Shown: positions 38,996-51,489, counted from the stretch's first letter. The stretch: DNA of 64,000 bases from Taeniopygia guttata (GCF_048771995.1 NC_133063.1:23401810-23465809); one strand, 5' to 3'. A program made the numbers and translations. The notes: generated from the letters alone by a model not told the origin.

Positions 38996-41900
38996 CTGCA
39001 AAAGGAAAGTAGCCATTAGGTCAGATCTCTGAAGCCATACTTGAAATGTTACTGAGGTGCTAACTTACTTTTCAAAACAATTTCCAAAAGAGGACAAGAA
39101 CATTTGAGTGACAGCAAACTGATTATGTGAATTTCCCAGTTTCACTGAGGATCAAGTATCTGGCATCAAATATCAAATGTTTGTTACATCCACAAAATAA
39201 CCCCTGAGATGATCCACATTTAGAGCTTTTCTTTCCTAGGTCAGTGATTAGCTTGATGTCTATCTCAGCCACTTACTGAACAAATGCTTCAATACAGCTA
39301 CTAGCTTGAAACAATTGATATGTAGATTCTTTCATTTTGTGCGTGCACATGGATCAATGTGGTTTCTTCATGCTCTCACTGGGAAATCTTAGTTTAACAC
39401 ACAACAGGTTTTCCTCAAACCATAAATGTTTAAAAAGTAAGTAAAGTAGGCAAGTGGAAAAAAAAAACAAAACAAACAACCAAAGACCAAGACAGCCACT
39501 TCCTGAAAAAGGGAATTCTACATTTATGCACTGCTTCTGCAGTATTCAGCGGTAAACGTATTAGGCTCTAATACTACAAAGACCGCTATTTTCACATTTT
39601 TATACAGTGACACAATTTACCAAAAGTTATTGTAATAGCTGTTCATTATCTACATGCTTGACACATGGAATCAGGAGGCACAGAGTGATTGTCCAAAAAA
39701 ACGTAGAGGCCTCCTAACATGACATGACATCAGTATCTTAGTTACAAAATCCATAACTGATGACTGACATAAATATTTCAACTTGTTACATGAAATTCCA
39801 TATTTAGTTTCAGCTTTTCAAATCTCTCAGCTTGAAGAGGTGATGGATGAAATTACCATCTCAACATAGTTTATCTATTTACATGAACCAAAGTTTGATC
39901 ACATGTGCCAATAATGTGGAAATTGTTCTGCTCTTCAAGAATTCTGAAGTAAAAAGCAGCTTGTTCTGTGAGAGAAGTCTTCCATATACTAAGTATTTAA
40001 TTTTTTTCAAATGCCTCTGGTGACTCAAAGACAGCATGAGCAGAAAAGAAACAGCTGCCACTGTTTGGTTTACAAAAGGGCATGCTGAATATGTAAGACA
40101 AAGAGCAGAAGCTGGTAATCCAAATCTTTGGAAATTTCTAACCATCCTACCACAGAGTATGACAATTCTACTTACTTTGGTAAGAGAAATGCTGACTTCT
40201 TTAATAGGACAATTAAAATAAACTATTCCAAAATCAATTCCCTGATGTAGTCTTTCTATTTTAAGGCTTCAGAAGACACTCCAATGTTGTAAAAAAAAAA
40301 GTTTCCATTGCATAAGCAAAATTAATGTGAATTCTGCCTACACCAAAATAGTCAGGAAACGCTCCTTGAATACCAGTCAGCCTGCTTATATTTAGCATGT
40401 TCTTATACTTCTATCAGCCAGCACAAATAGATCCAACCCAGTGATTAGAAGTAACTTTAATAGAGGTTATTTCTAAAGACTTTGATCATTATTCATGAGC
40501 TCTGTTCCATGCTTTGCATAGTTTGACGTCACTCACACTCACTATTCTCCTTACTTAGCTATTCAGCTATTACATTAGTGTGTGTCTAATTAGTGGCTAA
40601 TATAACTCCCACTGGTTTTCATTCTAATAACCTAACACCACAACAGAGAAGTTAAAAAAACAAAAAAAAGTCCCAGCTCTTTTTACATATATAAAAATAC
40701 AAACTTAAAACCAATTATATACACCTTTTTCACTGGATCCTCTTATATATGGCTTGAGGTGAGACATCTTGATGGGTCTTTTCAGCCTGGATCCTGTGGA
40801 ATCTCTTAATATTGCACAGCCATTTTCCGTGATGTAATCTATGATACAAGGACCAATCCATTCCGACTGGAAACGACCATCTTTCCACCAGTTTTTTCTT
40901 TGCCTGAGGACTTCATGACCAACTTTAAGTTGAAGGGTATTTAATTGTTTTGACTTCCTTTTGACTGTGATTTTGGTTCTGATATTTTGTTCATCTGAAG
41001 TTTTTTTATCTGCCTACAGAAAGAAAAATGTGATTTACTTTTTTTTTTTCTAAAAGTAATTATGCAGTTCTGTAGCATTGGTTAACAGTGCTTAAGCATG
41101 ACATTGAGTGGTTTTAGATGTGTGTAGTTTGTAATTATGTGGGACTGACAAATGATGAAGAAATTGCTTTTATCTTCATAATTCACTACTCCATAGGCAA
41201 TCGTTTTCAACTTCTCTATTCTGCCCTCTAAGTCAGACATAACAAACTTCTGACACTAAGTCTCTTTTAAGGTCACTCCCTCCAAATACACATATGTTAC
41301 ACTGAAATTAAGGGATCACAGGAGAAGGAAAACAAACTGAAAACCACCACTCAAACCCCCACATTATTTTAAAAAGTTAGTTATACTTTATGCCTCAGAC
41401 CTTTTCATCCTTATATTCAGTCTTCTTACTAGTAAAGTTCAAACACATAATATTTACCTGGCAACCTGGGGTGTTGTCTTCTTCCAGTACTTGACTGAGT
41501 TTTTTAGTTGCTTCAAATATTTTGGCAAAACTATTGTATTCTCCTTCCACACATATGTTCATGGGCTCAACAACACGTGGGTTACGGTTGAACATTTGGA
41601 AATATGGGGTGTTTTGATCTGGCTCCTATTTATATGGGGACCAAAATAAAGCAAATTTAGCATACAGTTTTGCTGACATTTTGGAGGACTTCAGTCAAAA
41701 GAAGAAGAATCTTCACATACCAAATTTGTCAAATTGAAAGCATAGGCTATAGCACATAAATGTTCGTCCCAATCATTTGGATGGTCCATGCAATACTTGT
41801 TAAGGAAAGTTTTTATTGTCTTGGACATTCTTTCGTTTATACCATGTGTCTGAGGATAAGCCAATACAATTTGCTTCATTCCAAACAGTGCAAACAGTTC

Positions 41901-43702
41901 TTTGTTTATCTTCAAAAGAAGAAAAACACAATTAGTGAACATTTCTCCTGTTTTGCATCCAATTGCAAGTAAAAAACCTCAGATTTCCACGCTTTTGGCT
42001 GACATGATGGTGACTGGGAAAAATCTTACATACATATTGGCACAGAACACACCAGGACTGTGAATGAGAGCTACAGCATTAAGTAGGGCTTAGAAGCCAG
42101 TGATTGATGGTTTCTAACCACATTTTTGTCACTTAACTCAATCTGTCATTACCTCCATGTCACAATCTGATGATTTCATCTTCTCTTAGAGGAACAGTGT
42201 GGTAAGTCCTTCATAATCAATATAAGCCAACATCAAAAATATCCTTAGCTATTGCTATACTGGGCAACATGGATGAATGACATACATCAAAATGCAGTGT
42301 GCAAATTTATGCCAATCCAAGTGAGTGACAAAACCTGCACTATGACTGCCAGGAAATAATTGTACTTTGCTCTTTTTACAAAGAATAAAGTCCTGGGAAG
42401 CATTGCATAGCATTACAATTGCAAATAATTGGTTTGACATTTTTTGTATTGCGCAAACATCTTTACTTTTTCAATTAATGAAAAAAGTACTAAAGTCTTT
42501 CTCAAAAATAGCTTAAAATTCAAATCTAATATAAGGGAAAATGTATTTTTCTTGAAGGGAAAAAACAAGAAGAAAAGAGTTATTAACCAGCCATGTAAAT
42601 AATTACCTGATAAACAAGCTCCTTCCCCTGATCAATAGGCATCTTTTGAGGTGGCCCATATAGGAAAAACACATTTATGATTGCCTTAGCAATTTCAGCT
42701 GCTGAAGTGTCATGCAGTGGTAAGATAACAGTCCATCTTGTAAACAAATCTGTCATAATAATGACGTATTTGTGACTTCTATTTGTAACATTGAAAGGTC
42801 CCATTAGCTCTATAGTGACTGCTGTCCATGGGTCCTCTGCTTTGATAGGGTGTATTTTGGGCACTCTGGTGGCTATGTTCTTTGCCATCTGGCAATGCTG
42901 GCAAGCATGCACCTAGAGAAGACATCAGGGAAGGTGTTATCAATGAAAAGTGATGGTGAGGTGAGGACAACCATCAGAATCACAGATCTCCACTATTTCT
43001 CTGTAAATCAGGTCAGACCAGGCAATGCAAAACAAATTTATCACTTTTCTTGCAATTTTTTACACTTGGATTTTTCAGAAGCAGCATAAAACCAAAATAA
43101 AACCAAATGGTACTGAAGGCCAGGAGAGGGACATGTAAAAGAACTCATAGCTGAATTCTCTCCATTCTCAAAGTACTGTGCTCTTTCAAGTCCACAGTAC
43201 AAATTTTAAAATCCATTACTATCTGTAAATAATAAAGGAAGTAGGAAGCAACTGGGAGTGAAAGGAAGTCCTAATCATTCTCCTTTTGGCTCATCTATGT
43301 ATGCTGTGGCTGAAAAACACTGGAAGTGTACATTATCTTCCATGCACAACAACTTAACCTATGGGACAGAGCACCTTTGTCCAATCCAAATTGAAAGGAA
43401 AAACCCATTTTCACTTCATGTAAGAGTTGCATATGAACCCAAAATATTCACATGATGCAGCAAGCGCATAGCAACAGTAATTTGGCCTTGAAGGACATTT
43501 ACATAGTTTCCTGAAGAATAAAATTCTGCTAGGGGTTCCTGCACCTGTATCTTTGGGTGGAGGAGAAGGAACTTTTCCAAGCTTTGATGTGTTTAACTAT
43601 TTCCTGAACACAATTTATTGTAAAGCAGAGACACCATTTTCATATTCTTATCTGCTAGCAGCTACTCTGGTCACACATCCTTGTGGATGTGTGGCACACT
43701 GC

Positions 43703-43744
<42 letters not shown>

Positions 43745-45243
43745 GTCCTTGCACAAGAAATCTCTCTCGGTGGCTGCTCATCAGGACTGGATGTCCTACC
43801 AAAAGAGATTATGGCTCCCCAGCACACCATAGTGGTGTGCAAGCCAGTAAACGAGTAAGAAGTAATAAAAGAGTAAAAAGAAACACCATGCATTGCCAAG
43901 ATGACCAGTTGCAGTGTGATTGCAAGCTTACATTTCCTCCTCATGAAACAGGCTGGGCACTTGCTGTATCAAAGTTCATGGGATTACCAAACACTTGTAA
44001 CAGATTACATAAAGTATCCTGTAGCTATGAAGCCATACCCAATGCTTGACATCGTTTGTTACAGAGGTCCAGTAGTAATTAGACTCCACTAAAGTCAGTG
44101 TCCTTGATATACCATGATGAGTGCCAGCAGCATTTTTGTGGCATTTCTCGAGGACCTTTTTCTTCTCTTCATCTGAAACAATTACCAGGCGCATTTGTTT
44201 TCTGTCTTTTCCAACATAGAACAACTTGTTTTCTGAAAGAAGTACCAGCAAATTATAAGCAAGTGCTTTGTCTTCTGTTTAGTTTACTAAACTACTAAGC
44301 ATGACTCAGAACAGAATTTATTACAGTAAGTTCACTTTTGTAAAAATATCTTTTTGTTTACAAACATTTTAATTATGTCCTCTAAACAGCCATGTTTATT
44401 ATCTGGACACAAGGAGTTACAAAGGCAAGCCAGAATGCAAACAGCATTCCCATAGGAAATCTGACTGAAACACAAACTAACACTGGGGTTGGAAAGGAGA
44501 GGTAGGAGTGTTGAAACCATTGTTTGTGAAGCTGTTGGGTGCCTGCCAGCAACCTGACACTGACAGTCAAAGATTTAACTCCTCCCTACCTTCTCTCTAC
44601 ACAACAGTGGCAGTTTCAGTGGGATGGAGGCAGCACAGCAGACTACAATGCCTCGTAAAGGCTCATTTATCTCCCAGGGCTGCAATAAAGTCGGGAAGGG
44701 CCTGCGGGCTCCCGGGTGACTGATGGCAAAATTGTCCTTGTACTCCTGCCAGTCATCCTCCAGACTGGATGAAGCATTCCTTGTCTCTAGCTGCAGATCT
44801 GTTTCCCTTTCTATAATCCCTTAAATTATGGATTGCAGTGACTACATATTTGTACAGTATAAAAAAAGATATAAAACAAGGTTTGGCTTTTATATAGATA
44901 AATAAATCTGTCCTGGAATGGACTAAAGCAGTTTGAGCTTCCATTTCTAGAAACATCCCGTTATATATTAACCAGGGATTTGCAGAGCATTTGTGTCATA
45001 GAGAACGCTTATTAAAATCACAGAATGCACAGAGCAAGATCTCACTTTTTTCCATATTAGCAGATCTTCACCTTAGTATGTATTTTTAGCATAGAAAATT
45101 TTACCCTTGAAAACAAATTTTTTGGCAGCTCTCCTGATTCCACTTCTTTCACTTGATAATGTTGTGGGATGGTATTCCCCTGTTCGCTTATAGTATGCAA
45201 TCTGCTTCAGGTGGAGCCCACCACTTTTTCCACTACGAACCAT
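38697..45243 (-). CDS. GIN1: GIN1, domesticated Ty3/gypsy-type integrase
   Basis: Seven coding exons on the - strand join to 527 codons plus stop (human protein about 522). Order in the protein: a basic N-terminus (MVRSGKSGGLHLKQIAYYKR), an H2C2 zinc-binding module in exons 2-4 (CHKNAAGTHHGIS and CQHCQ), the integrase core (LMGPFNVTNRSHKYVIIMTD, FFLYGPPQK, IDQGKE), a GIN1-specific middle, a chromodomain-like/SH3-like C-terminal part (NWWKDGRFQSEWIGPC) and an acidic Ser-rich tail. The gene is a vertebrate domestication of a retrotransposon integrase; its function is unknown. The first core Asp is replaced by Glu, and the second Asp and the Glu are 33 residues apart instead of 35, so catalysis is doubtful. 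The reading frame is intact throughout with GT-AG introns, so it is a live gene by structure. It shares its promoter with PPIP5K2. Confidence 0.96.
38996..40724 (-). other. GIN1 intron
   Basis: 1.7 kb intron between the last two coding exons; nothing recognised. Confidence 0.75.
40725..41013 (-). CDS. GIN1: GIN1 exon 7, C-terminal DNA-binding-like part
   Basis: 289 bp, acceptor tttctgtag, donor gtgtat. Encodes LKVGHEVLRQRKNWWKDGRF, EWIGPCIIDYITENGCAIL and KRPIKMSHLKPYIRGSSEK. This is the best conserved part of the C-terminal half. Confidence 0.94.
41014..41457 (-). other. GIN1 intron
   Basis: 444 bp intron; nothing recognised. Confidence 0.8.
41458..41625 (-). CDS. GIN1: GIN1 exon 6
   Basis: 168 bp, acceptor ataaatag, donor gtaaat. 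Begins EPDQNTPYFQMFNRNPR, matching mammalian GIN1, then a more variable acidic stretch. The intron before it is only 95 bp. Confidence 0.93.
41721..41909 (-). CDS. GIN1: GIN1 exon 5, integrase core second half
   Basis: 189 bp, acceptor ttcttttgaag, donor gtatgt. Encodes INKELFALFGMKQIVLAYPQ, then THGINERMSKTIKTFLNK and AYAFNLTNL. The Glu of NERM aligns with the third catalytic residue. Confidence 0.95.
41910..42606 (-). other. GIN1 intron
   Basis: 697 bp intron inside the integrase core; nothing recognised. Confidence 0.8.
42607..42912 (-). CDS. GIN1: GIN1 exon 4, integrase core first half
   Basis: 306 bp, acceptor cttctctag, donor gtaatt. Begins VHACQHCQMAKN (zinc cysteines) and ends IDQGKELVYQ. 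The position of the first catalytic Asp reads TIELMGPF, with GAG at 42808-42810. The second Asp is kept (GAT at 42631-42633). Confidence 0.95.
42913..44038 (-). other. GIN1 intron with a long A tract
   Basis: 1.1 kb intron. A pure run of 34 A lies at 43706-43739. No retrocopy body was recognised beside it. Confidence 0.8.
43706..43739 (+). repeat. Poly(A) run, 34 A
   Basis: An uninterrupted A run. It reads as poly(T) in the sense of GIN1. Confidence 0.95.
44039..44232 (-). CDS. GIN1: GIN1 exon 3, zinc-binding module
   Basis: 194 bp, acceptor cttctttcag, donor gtatgg. Encodes ENKLFYVGKDRKQMRLVIVS, CHKNAAGTHHGISRT and NYYWTSVTNDVKHW. The HHG histidines belong to the integrase H2C2 zinc module. 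Confidence 0.95.
44233..45104 (-). other. GIN1 intron
   Basis: 872 bp intron; nothing recognised. Confidence 0.8.
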
Positions 45244-45250
45244 TGCCAAT
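45105..45250 (-). CDS. GIN1: GIN1 exon 2 (first coding exon)
   Basis: Acceptor ttttgttcag, then 7 bp of 5' UTR, then ATG at 45243 (MVRSGKSGG), 46 codons to KKFVFK, donor gtaaaa. An in-frame ATG 15 bp upstream falls in the intron, so the MVRSG start is chosen; it also matches mammalian GIN1. Confidence 0.95.
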
Positions 45251-48200
45251 CTGAACAAAATGGACAGAATTTATTAGATAAATAGTCAGAGAAGAACATC
45301 GCCAAGTTTTTACAGATTTCTTTGTAGCTCAGAGGCATCCTGAGCTTACACCACCCACTATACACATCCACCATCAACTTTAGCAACAAGGAGCACTGCC
45401 TGGAACACTAATTTTGTTCTAAGCAGGGTTGATTTTGTCAAACTATATTTTAAAATTTCCATACAATGGAGGCTTCTACTACACTCATTGGACAGGGAAG
45501 GAAATGGTATCAAAGAAATTGTTCTTCTCATTCTTGGATACCTCTCAAATTTGGTTGTGCTTGAGATTGTCCAAAGATCCACCTTAGCTGTGAAAAAGCT
45601 ACATAGGCAAAGAGGAAAAAACCAATTTCCCAGAGAGAAACAAATGGAAAGTTATTTTTTCACTAATTAATCACACAATTAGATTTGAAATTCCAAACCA
45701 GACTGCATGCAAGGTAACAATTCGTTCCTTGACACAAGCTGACTTCCCTGATAACATTAATAAGCAATAATGTCATTAGTAAAATGAGCCACTGATACAG
45801 AACCTGTTTGGGTTTAGCAAGAATAGCATCAAAATAATTATGTAATAATGAAAATTGAAATATTCACAGGAAGGATTATTGATGCAGCCTCTACATCATT
45901 TGACTGGTTTGGTTTTTTCCCCAAGTCTTTTCCAGCAACACAGAAGAGGCAGCAGTTTAATCCTGCGCTCATCAATGACTGCAGGAGCAGGATCAAGCTT
46001 GGGGTCTGCCATGTCATAATTCCATAGTGAATACTGGTAATCTACAGCATTAAGAAAATTTATTCCTTACTCACAGTATTAAGTAAATTTATTTCTGGCA
46101 CTGTTCCATTGCCAGACTGTGACATTATGTAGCCTGCTAAAAAGAGTAATTAGTTTGTCTGCCATATGTGCCAAGTGACTTATAATTATGGGGAAGAGAC
46201 AGTATCCAGTCACTCTGGAGTGCACATCATCTCATTATGTAGGGATGCTATTTGAAAACAAAATGTGTAGGACAAGATGCCTATTTTTTAATTTATAGAT
46301 TCTGACCTAACTTTACTATGCTGGTGGTAGGAAGGAGGCAAAGACCTCTTAAGAGTGATTATGCCCTCTTTCATTTCATCCTTTCCTCCCAGAAAATAGA
46401 ATGCTATATGTTATTTTTGGAACCTGCACACTGAGCTAAGCATTGCTGTTAGCAATGGCAAATGCATGACAGGAACTTTCCATTCAAAATGTGACAAGAC
46501 TTTTGCCTCATTGAATACTTCGTTTTATACAACATCAGAGCTGATTTTCAAAACAAGCCAAGTCTCCTGTCATACAGCATTAGTGCTTAAAAGTAAAATT
46601 TTCCTACCTGAGAGAACTAACACTGATGTACTTCCCAACACCACGCTCTGGCCTGTGAAGAAAGACGGTGTTTCAGAACAGGGAAGGAGAGGAGCCAGAA
46701 CACAGGACTGTTCTGACACAGCAGTTTCCTGTAAATTTATATCTGACAGCAAATGCTAAACCAACCCACTGAGCTGGTAAATTGGATAACTAACAGCAGA
46801 AAAGGAGGTGAGCCTACCATGAAGTAAATTCATGTTTCTGTTTTTGAAAGAAGTCAATTAACTAGTATTTCTGACAGTAAAAGAACATTGATGAAGGGCA
46901 ATTAAAATATCCCATCTGCCAGGGGCACACATTCAAGTTTTACTCAGGGGCCTCCTCAAGGTCAGTGCTACACTTAAGTTACCTGAAGGCAAAACCAGCC
47001 CAGTATGGCCTGTCACTTAACTACAGGGATAATGGATTCTTTTGGCTTGACACAGACTTTCACAGATGGAAAGAAAAGATCTCACAGAACAATCTTTATT
47101 CTTCCAGTACTTTTGAAACTTGCCTGAAGCAGCAAATATTTTCCATGGAGTCCAAAACTGCCCATTTTAATAAAATGAAGTTGCACAGCAACAAAAACTT
47201 CTAAGCAGGACCACAGCATACACTTCTGCTAAGCAGACATGCTATCCACGTTTCTGCAATAGCTGTTTCTGTTACAAGCATTTTAAAGAGCTTAGGTAAA
47301 CCAATGAGGAAAGAATGCTCAATGTAGCACCCACATACATTGATTTAGTATTATCCTGATCCAGCAAACAGTTAAGTACTTAAGTCTGCTGGATTGCTGC
47401 CCAATATGAGCTTCCTTCCTGGATATTTAATTTATTGTGCCCCTACTAATCTGTTCCCCCACCACCTAATTTACTTTGTTTGGTCTACTCTTAAAAATGC
47501 CAGATAAAACAGCCCTGAAAAGAACAATTTATAAAATCTTCTGGTTTTCTCATTTATTCAGATAATTCATATGCTATGTCTCTCAATACTCATAATGCAT
47601 CTGGTAATCTAAAAATCAAAGACATAACATCAGCTATCCATTTTTTAGTACCTTAGAAGCTCAAAAAGTCTACATGAGAACATATTTTAGCAAAGAAAAT
47701 GAAGCTTCCATATAACTAGTGGTCTTTAGCTTTAGTGGCTTGGCCAAAATAGTCACACCTGCTAAAACTAAGCTATTTCATCCTTTAATGCCCATTTTCT
47801 CCTACAAACAAACACAATCCTAACTGCAAAACTATTATTTAAGTCCAGCTTTTGACAAACTCCCCTACTTCTGACCGCTCTTCCTGAAAGAAACAGGAAT
47901 TGCCTGTGGAGCCCTGAATCACAGTCACAGAATGGTTTGGGTTGGGACTGATTTTAAAGTTCATCAACTTCGAAACTGCTGCCGGTTCCAGGAACACCTT
48001 CCACTAGATGAGATTCCTCAGAGCCCCAAACCCACTTGGGTTCACTTCCAGGAACGGGGCAGACACAGCTTTTCCGGGAAACCTGTTCTAGCGCCTCACC
48101 ATCCTCTCCGTAAAGATTTTTCTTCTAGTAACTGGTCTAAATTTGCTCTCTTGTCGTGTCACTATATGGTCACATAAGAAACTCCCCTCCAGTTCCCGTA

Positions 48201-48627
48201 CAAGCTGTCTCCAGCACGCAGCTTCAGAACGCCGCTCTTCTAACCAGGTGCTTCCAAAAAGGCGCAGATCAGACTGAGAGACTCGCCTACACTCCTCCCT
48301 GGTTTTGCAATTGCGACAGAGGGCTGGGGCCGGCGCCTATGAGGCGAAGCCGGTCACGCCGGCCCCATCCAGAATCCCACCGATTCCCGCCGGGAAGGCA
48401 CCTCCGCATCCTCCCGCCCGCCCGCCGCACTACACGTCCCGGCGTGCACCGCGCCCGCGCACGGCACGCCGAGAGCGGCGGCGGCGAGCGGCCGTCCCCA
48501 GGGCCTCGCGCCCCGCGCATGCACGAGGCGACGCCAACGCGACCTTTTTGCTTCTCGCCGCCGCCCCCGCCGCGCTCCCGGCCCGTGGGGCACGCCCGGC
48601 AGAACCCGCCGTGCCGCGGGCACGCAC
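45251..48627 (-). other. GIN1 first intron (inferred)
   Basis: Sequence between coding exon 2 and the CpG island. It holds a CR1 fragment near 47.9-48.2 kb; otherwise nothing recognised. Confidence 0.6.
47917..48215 (-). mobile_element. CR1 LINE 3' fragment, antisense
   Basis: AATCACAGTCACAGAATGGT, then TTCCACTAGATGAGATTCCTC, CCTCACCATCCTCTCCGTAA and TCGTGTCACTATATGG match the avian CR1 3' end in reverse. It abuts the CpG island. Confidence 0.85.
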
Positions 48628-48730
48628 CTGCTCCCGCAGAGGTACCGGCAGGGCCCGGCGCGGGGGCCGCCGCTCCCCGGCCAGACCAAGCACAGCCGCG
48701 GCCCCGGCGGCTCGCCGGGACTTTTGTGGC
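48628..48730 (-). other. GIN1: Candidate GIN1 non-coding first exon
   Basis: A strong donor on the - strand, CAG/GTGCGT, ends a candidate exon at 48628. The 5' limit is a guess. The coding start is in exon 2, so a non-coding first exon is required. Confidence 0.4.
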
Positions 48731-48739
48731 GCCCCCGGA

Positions 48740-48815
48740 AGTGGCGGGAGGGAGAGGAGGGGGCGGGGCAGCGGCGGCGCCGCCTCCCGGGGGGCTGCGG
48801 GGCCACCGCGGGCAG
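48740..48815 (+). other. PPIP5K2: Candidate PPIP5K2 non-coding first exon
   Basis: A strong donor GGGCAG/GTGAGG at 48816 follows the ETS site and GC box. The next PPIP5K2 exon (58074) is fully preceded by an acceptor, so a 5' exon is required. The start is a guess. Confidence 0.45.
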
Positions 48816-51489
48816 GTGAGGTGGCCGCTCCCTTCTGCCTTTCCCGCCTTTCCTTCATTCCCTTCCTTCCCATCTCGGCCCGGCCGGACGCGGCGGGCAG
48901 CGCGGGGGCTGCGGCGCGGGGCGCTCCCGGAGGAGCGGTGCCGCAGTGGGCGGGCGGCGCGGGCAGAGCCCCGCGGGCTGCCCGGCGGTGCTCGGGCACG
49001 CCCAGGGCGGGCGCGGCTCGTGTGCGCGGGCAGCGCTTTGTCCGGCCGTTCCGCCCCGGTGCCGCACGCCGGCGGCGCGAGGCTGAGGCGTGCGCTGCTG
49101 CCCGCGCCGGGCGAGGCGCTTTGGTACAGGTGAACGCCTAAACGCGGATGGGGAGGGACGTGACAGAGCGCTTCTTGGAGCGCTGCGCTTGGAGCACTCT
49201 GTTAGCGTCCCAAAACCTTGTGATAAATTCAGTAATAAGTTGGAGCAGGGGAGATGGCTGTCTGTAATCAAAATGGGGGGCGGGGTGGGGGGGGAAGCAG
49301 CAGCAAAAGCGCCGAGGCTGAGAAGTGATTACATGTCAGGAGCAGAAATGAGAGAGATGTAAAGACTGCATGTCCCGTGTTACATTTGTCTTTGTTTTTA
49401 TGGTGTTTTCCAGAACGTGGGAACTTTATAGAGTATTGGTTAGCTTTGAAAATGCTGGAGGTTTGGCGCTTCTATTGTTTCCTTATAGTCAGTCACAAGC
49501 AGGAAGATTGGGGGATATCTGTATCATAACCACAACAAAATAGGTAGTTTTCTTTCTCATACAAACTACTTCTGATATTGGTGTACCCTTTCCATCTGTT
49601 TGTAACAGTGTTTCTGCATTGTTGTATAGGTCTTTCTCGGTGCTGTTTTCCTCTATCTGATTAGCCTGAATCTTTCCAATATCCCTTCTGGATCATATTT
49701 CTCTAAGTAACAAGCCAAGTCTGTTGTTTTTTTCCGTGGAGTATCGAAATTCTTATTGAATCCATCTTTGTCTTGGTGAACAAGGTTTGATTCGATCAGT
49801 AACAAAACTCTTCTTGCTATGTAAAACATTTTTTGTTGTATAGAGTAATGTAATGTGCCTCTTATGGTTCAATGTGTGAGAAATTCGATTTTTTATACTT
49901 ACTGGCTTATCTTGGTTGTCTCATTCTTTCTGTGGAAGAAAATTTTACCCTTCTGGCAGTTGTGATTAGAACAGATCAAGCCTCCAGAGGCTGAGCCAAA
50001 TGAACTTGGCAGATGTTTTTTGCAAAACCTCTCATCTCTGCAAAGTTGAATTGAAGTTCTTTGTGAGAATCTGGAGAAGCTGTTTTGACATCTGTGAGTG
50101 GGATCTTTGAAATTTGGGAAGCCAGCCTTCCTGAAACATTGAAACTTGTCTCAAATATAAATGACTTTATGTGATGTGTTTGACAGAGTTTGATTTAGAA
50201 AAGAACTTGGAGGTTAATAAATGTGAAAATTATCTACTCTGTGGCTGTGCAGGAGAACTTCAAACACATGCCAGATACCAGTTTGTGTGGTTTGCCAGTT
50301 TCAAATAGCACTGCCTTTCTGTGTGGAAGATAAGAGAATGATATTTGCTAGATGGATTTTTCTAGACTTCTAAGGCTGATTTAACACATCTGTTAAGGAA
50401 TAGTCATGGTTTATTTTGCAGTTTCAACCAGAAAGTTGAAATATGCCTGTGATACTGCAACATTTGAAGATAAACTCAGAGTTTTATATGTGCTAAAAAG
50501 TTACTCTTCTACTGGTGAACTGTTAGGGAAAAATAAGTTCTGGAAGCAAAGAACTTGGTCAGCGAAAGACCCATTGAAAAGTTATTTCACTTTAGGGTTT
50601 GGTAATTCAGAGTTGCTGAAAATACTTTGCCTAACTAACTATATAAGTACTGGGAGAAAAGACAGACATGGGGAAATCAGCCAAGTAGTCACTGTTTGAA
50701 AACTGGAAAAGTTGTGCTTTAAGACTAGAAATTTTATTTTTGAACAACCTAGAAGATATGTATTTCCTTGCTGCAAAGCTTTCCTCTTAACAGATCCTGG
50801 CTTACATGGCTTTTCTCAGTTTTTTGTTACTAAGATACTGTAATACAGAGGATCAGACTGATTATTACTTTTGGTGCAAACATCCATTACTCTTGGAAAA
50901 TAATAAGGATCCCCAGAAAAAGACTTAGGCCACTGAAGCTTGTTAGCTAGCCTAGCTATACAGAGTTTTGAGAAATGTTAGGTACTCCTGAGCAGAGTTG
51001 TTTCCAGTAGGAAATGCCAGTAAGGTGAGTATTTCTAGATTCCTGATGCTTGAGAGTGGGTGCTTGGAAGTGTCTCATTGGTAAGATTTGGCAGACTAAG
51101 GACTTGTCTTCTGCTTGAAATACTGATCAGCAAGCACTCTCCTGTAAAAAGCAATCCAGAGGCCACCTTAAAGAAAAAAAAAAAAAACCCAAAACACAAC
51201 AACACAGCAAACAAAACGCAAAAACCCACTTAGTAATAGATAGAGAAAGTGAAAGGATTATGATAGCCTAGTGGTTAGATCAGGTGAAGGAACGGGACAA
51301 ATACTATCTCTGTTCTCTCTTGTATCAGAGGTTTTTGTATCATCAAACTCCCTGTTTTCTGTTAATCCAGAAGTGTGTCCTAACCACCAAGCTGAAAAGT
51401 GTGTGGATAAAGACATCTGCATGTATATATTACTGCTGAAGATGGAGTATGAGTAACAGTCCATAGTTTTTTTCCTCCAGAAAATGCAT

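Larger units (their letters stand above)
48300..49190. promoter_or_regulatory. CpG island, bidirectional GIN1/PPIP5K2 promoter
   Basis: About 0.9 kb of very GC- and CpG-rich sequence in an AT-rich window, exactly between the 5' ends of GIN1 (-) and PPIP5K2 (+). Visible motifs are a perfect ETS/GABPA site CCGGAAGTG at 48735-48743, a GC box GGGGGCGGGGC at 48759-48769 and an NRF1-like CGCGCATGCAC near 48515 with one mismatch. No TATA box was seen. This is the usual layout of a housekeeping divergent promoter. Long ORFs here arise from base composition. Confidence 0.88.

Noticed and set aside
43550..43740. Poly(A) run as the tail of a retrocopy or SINE
   Set aside because: No gene-like body upstream and no target duplication seen. 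A simple homopolymer is the safer reading.
48156..49271. Several long overlapping ORFs (up to 325 codons) in the CpG island
   Set aside because: They are Ala/Arg/Pro/Gly-rich on both strands with no recognisable protein. High GC removes stop codons by chance.
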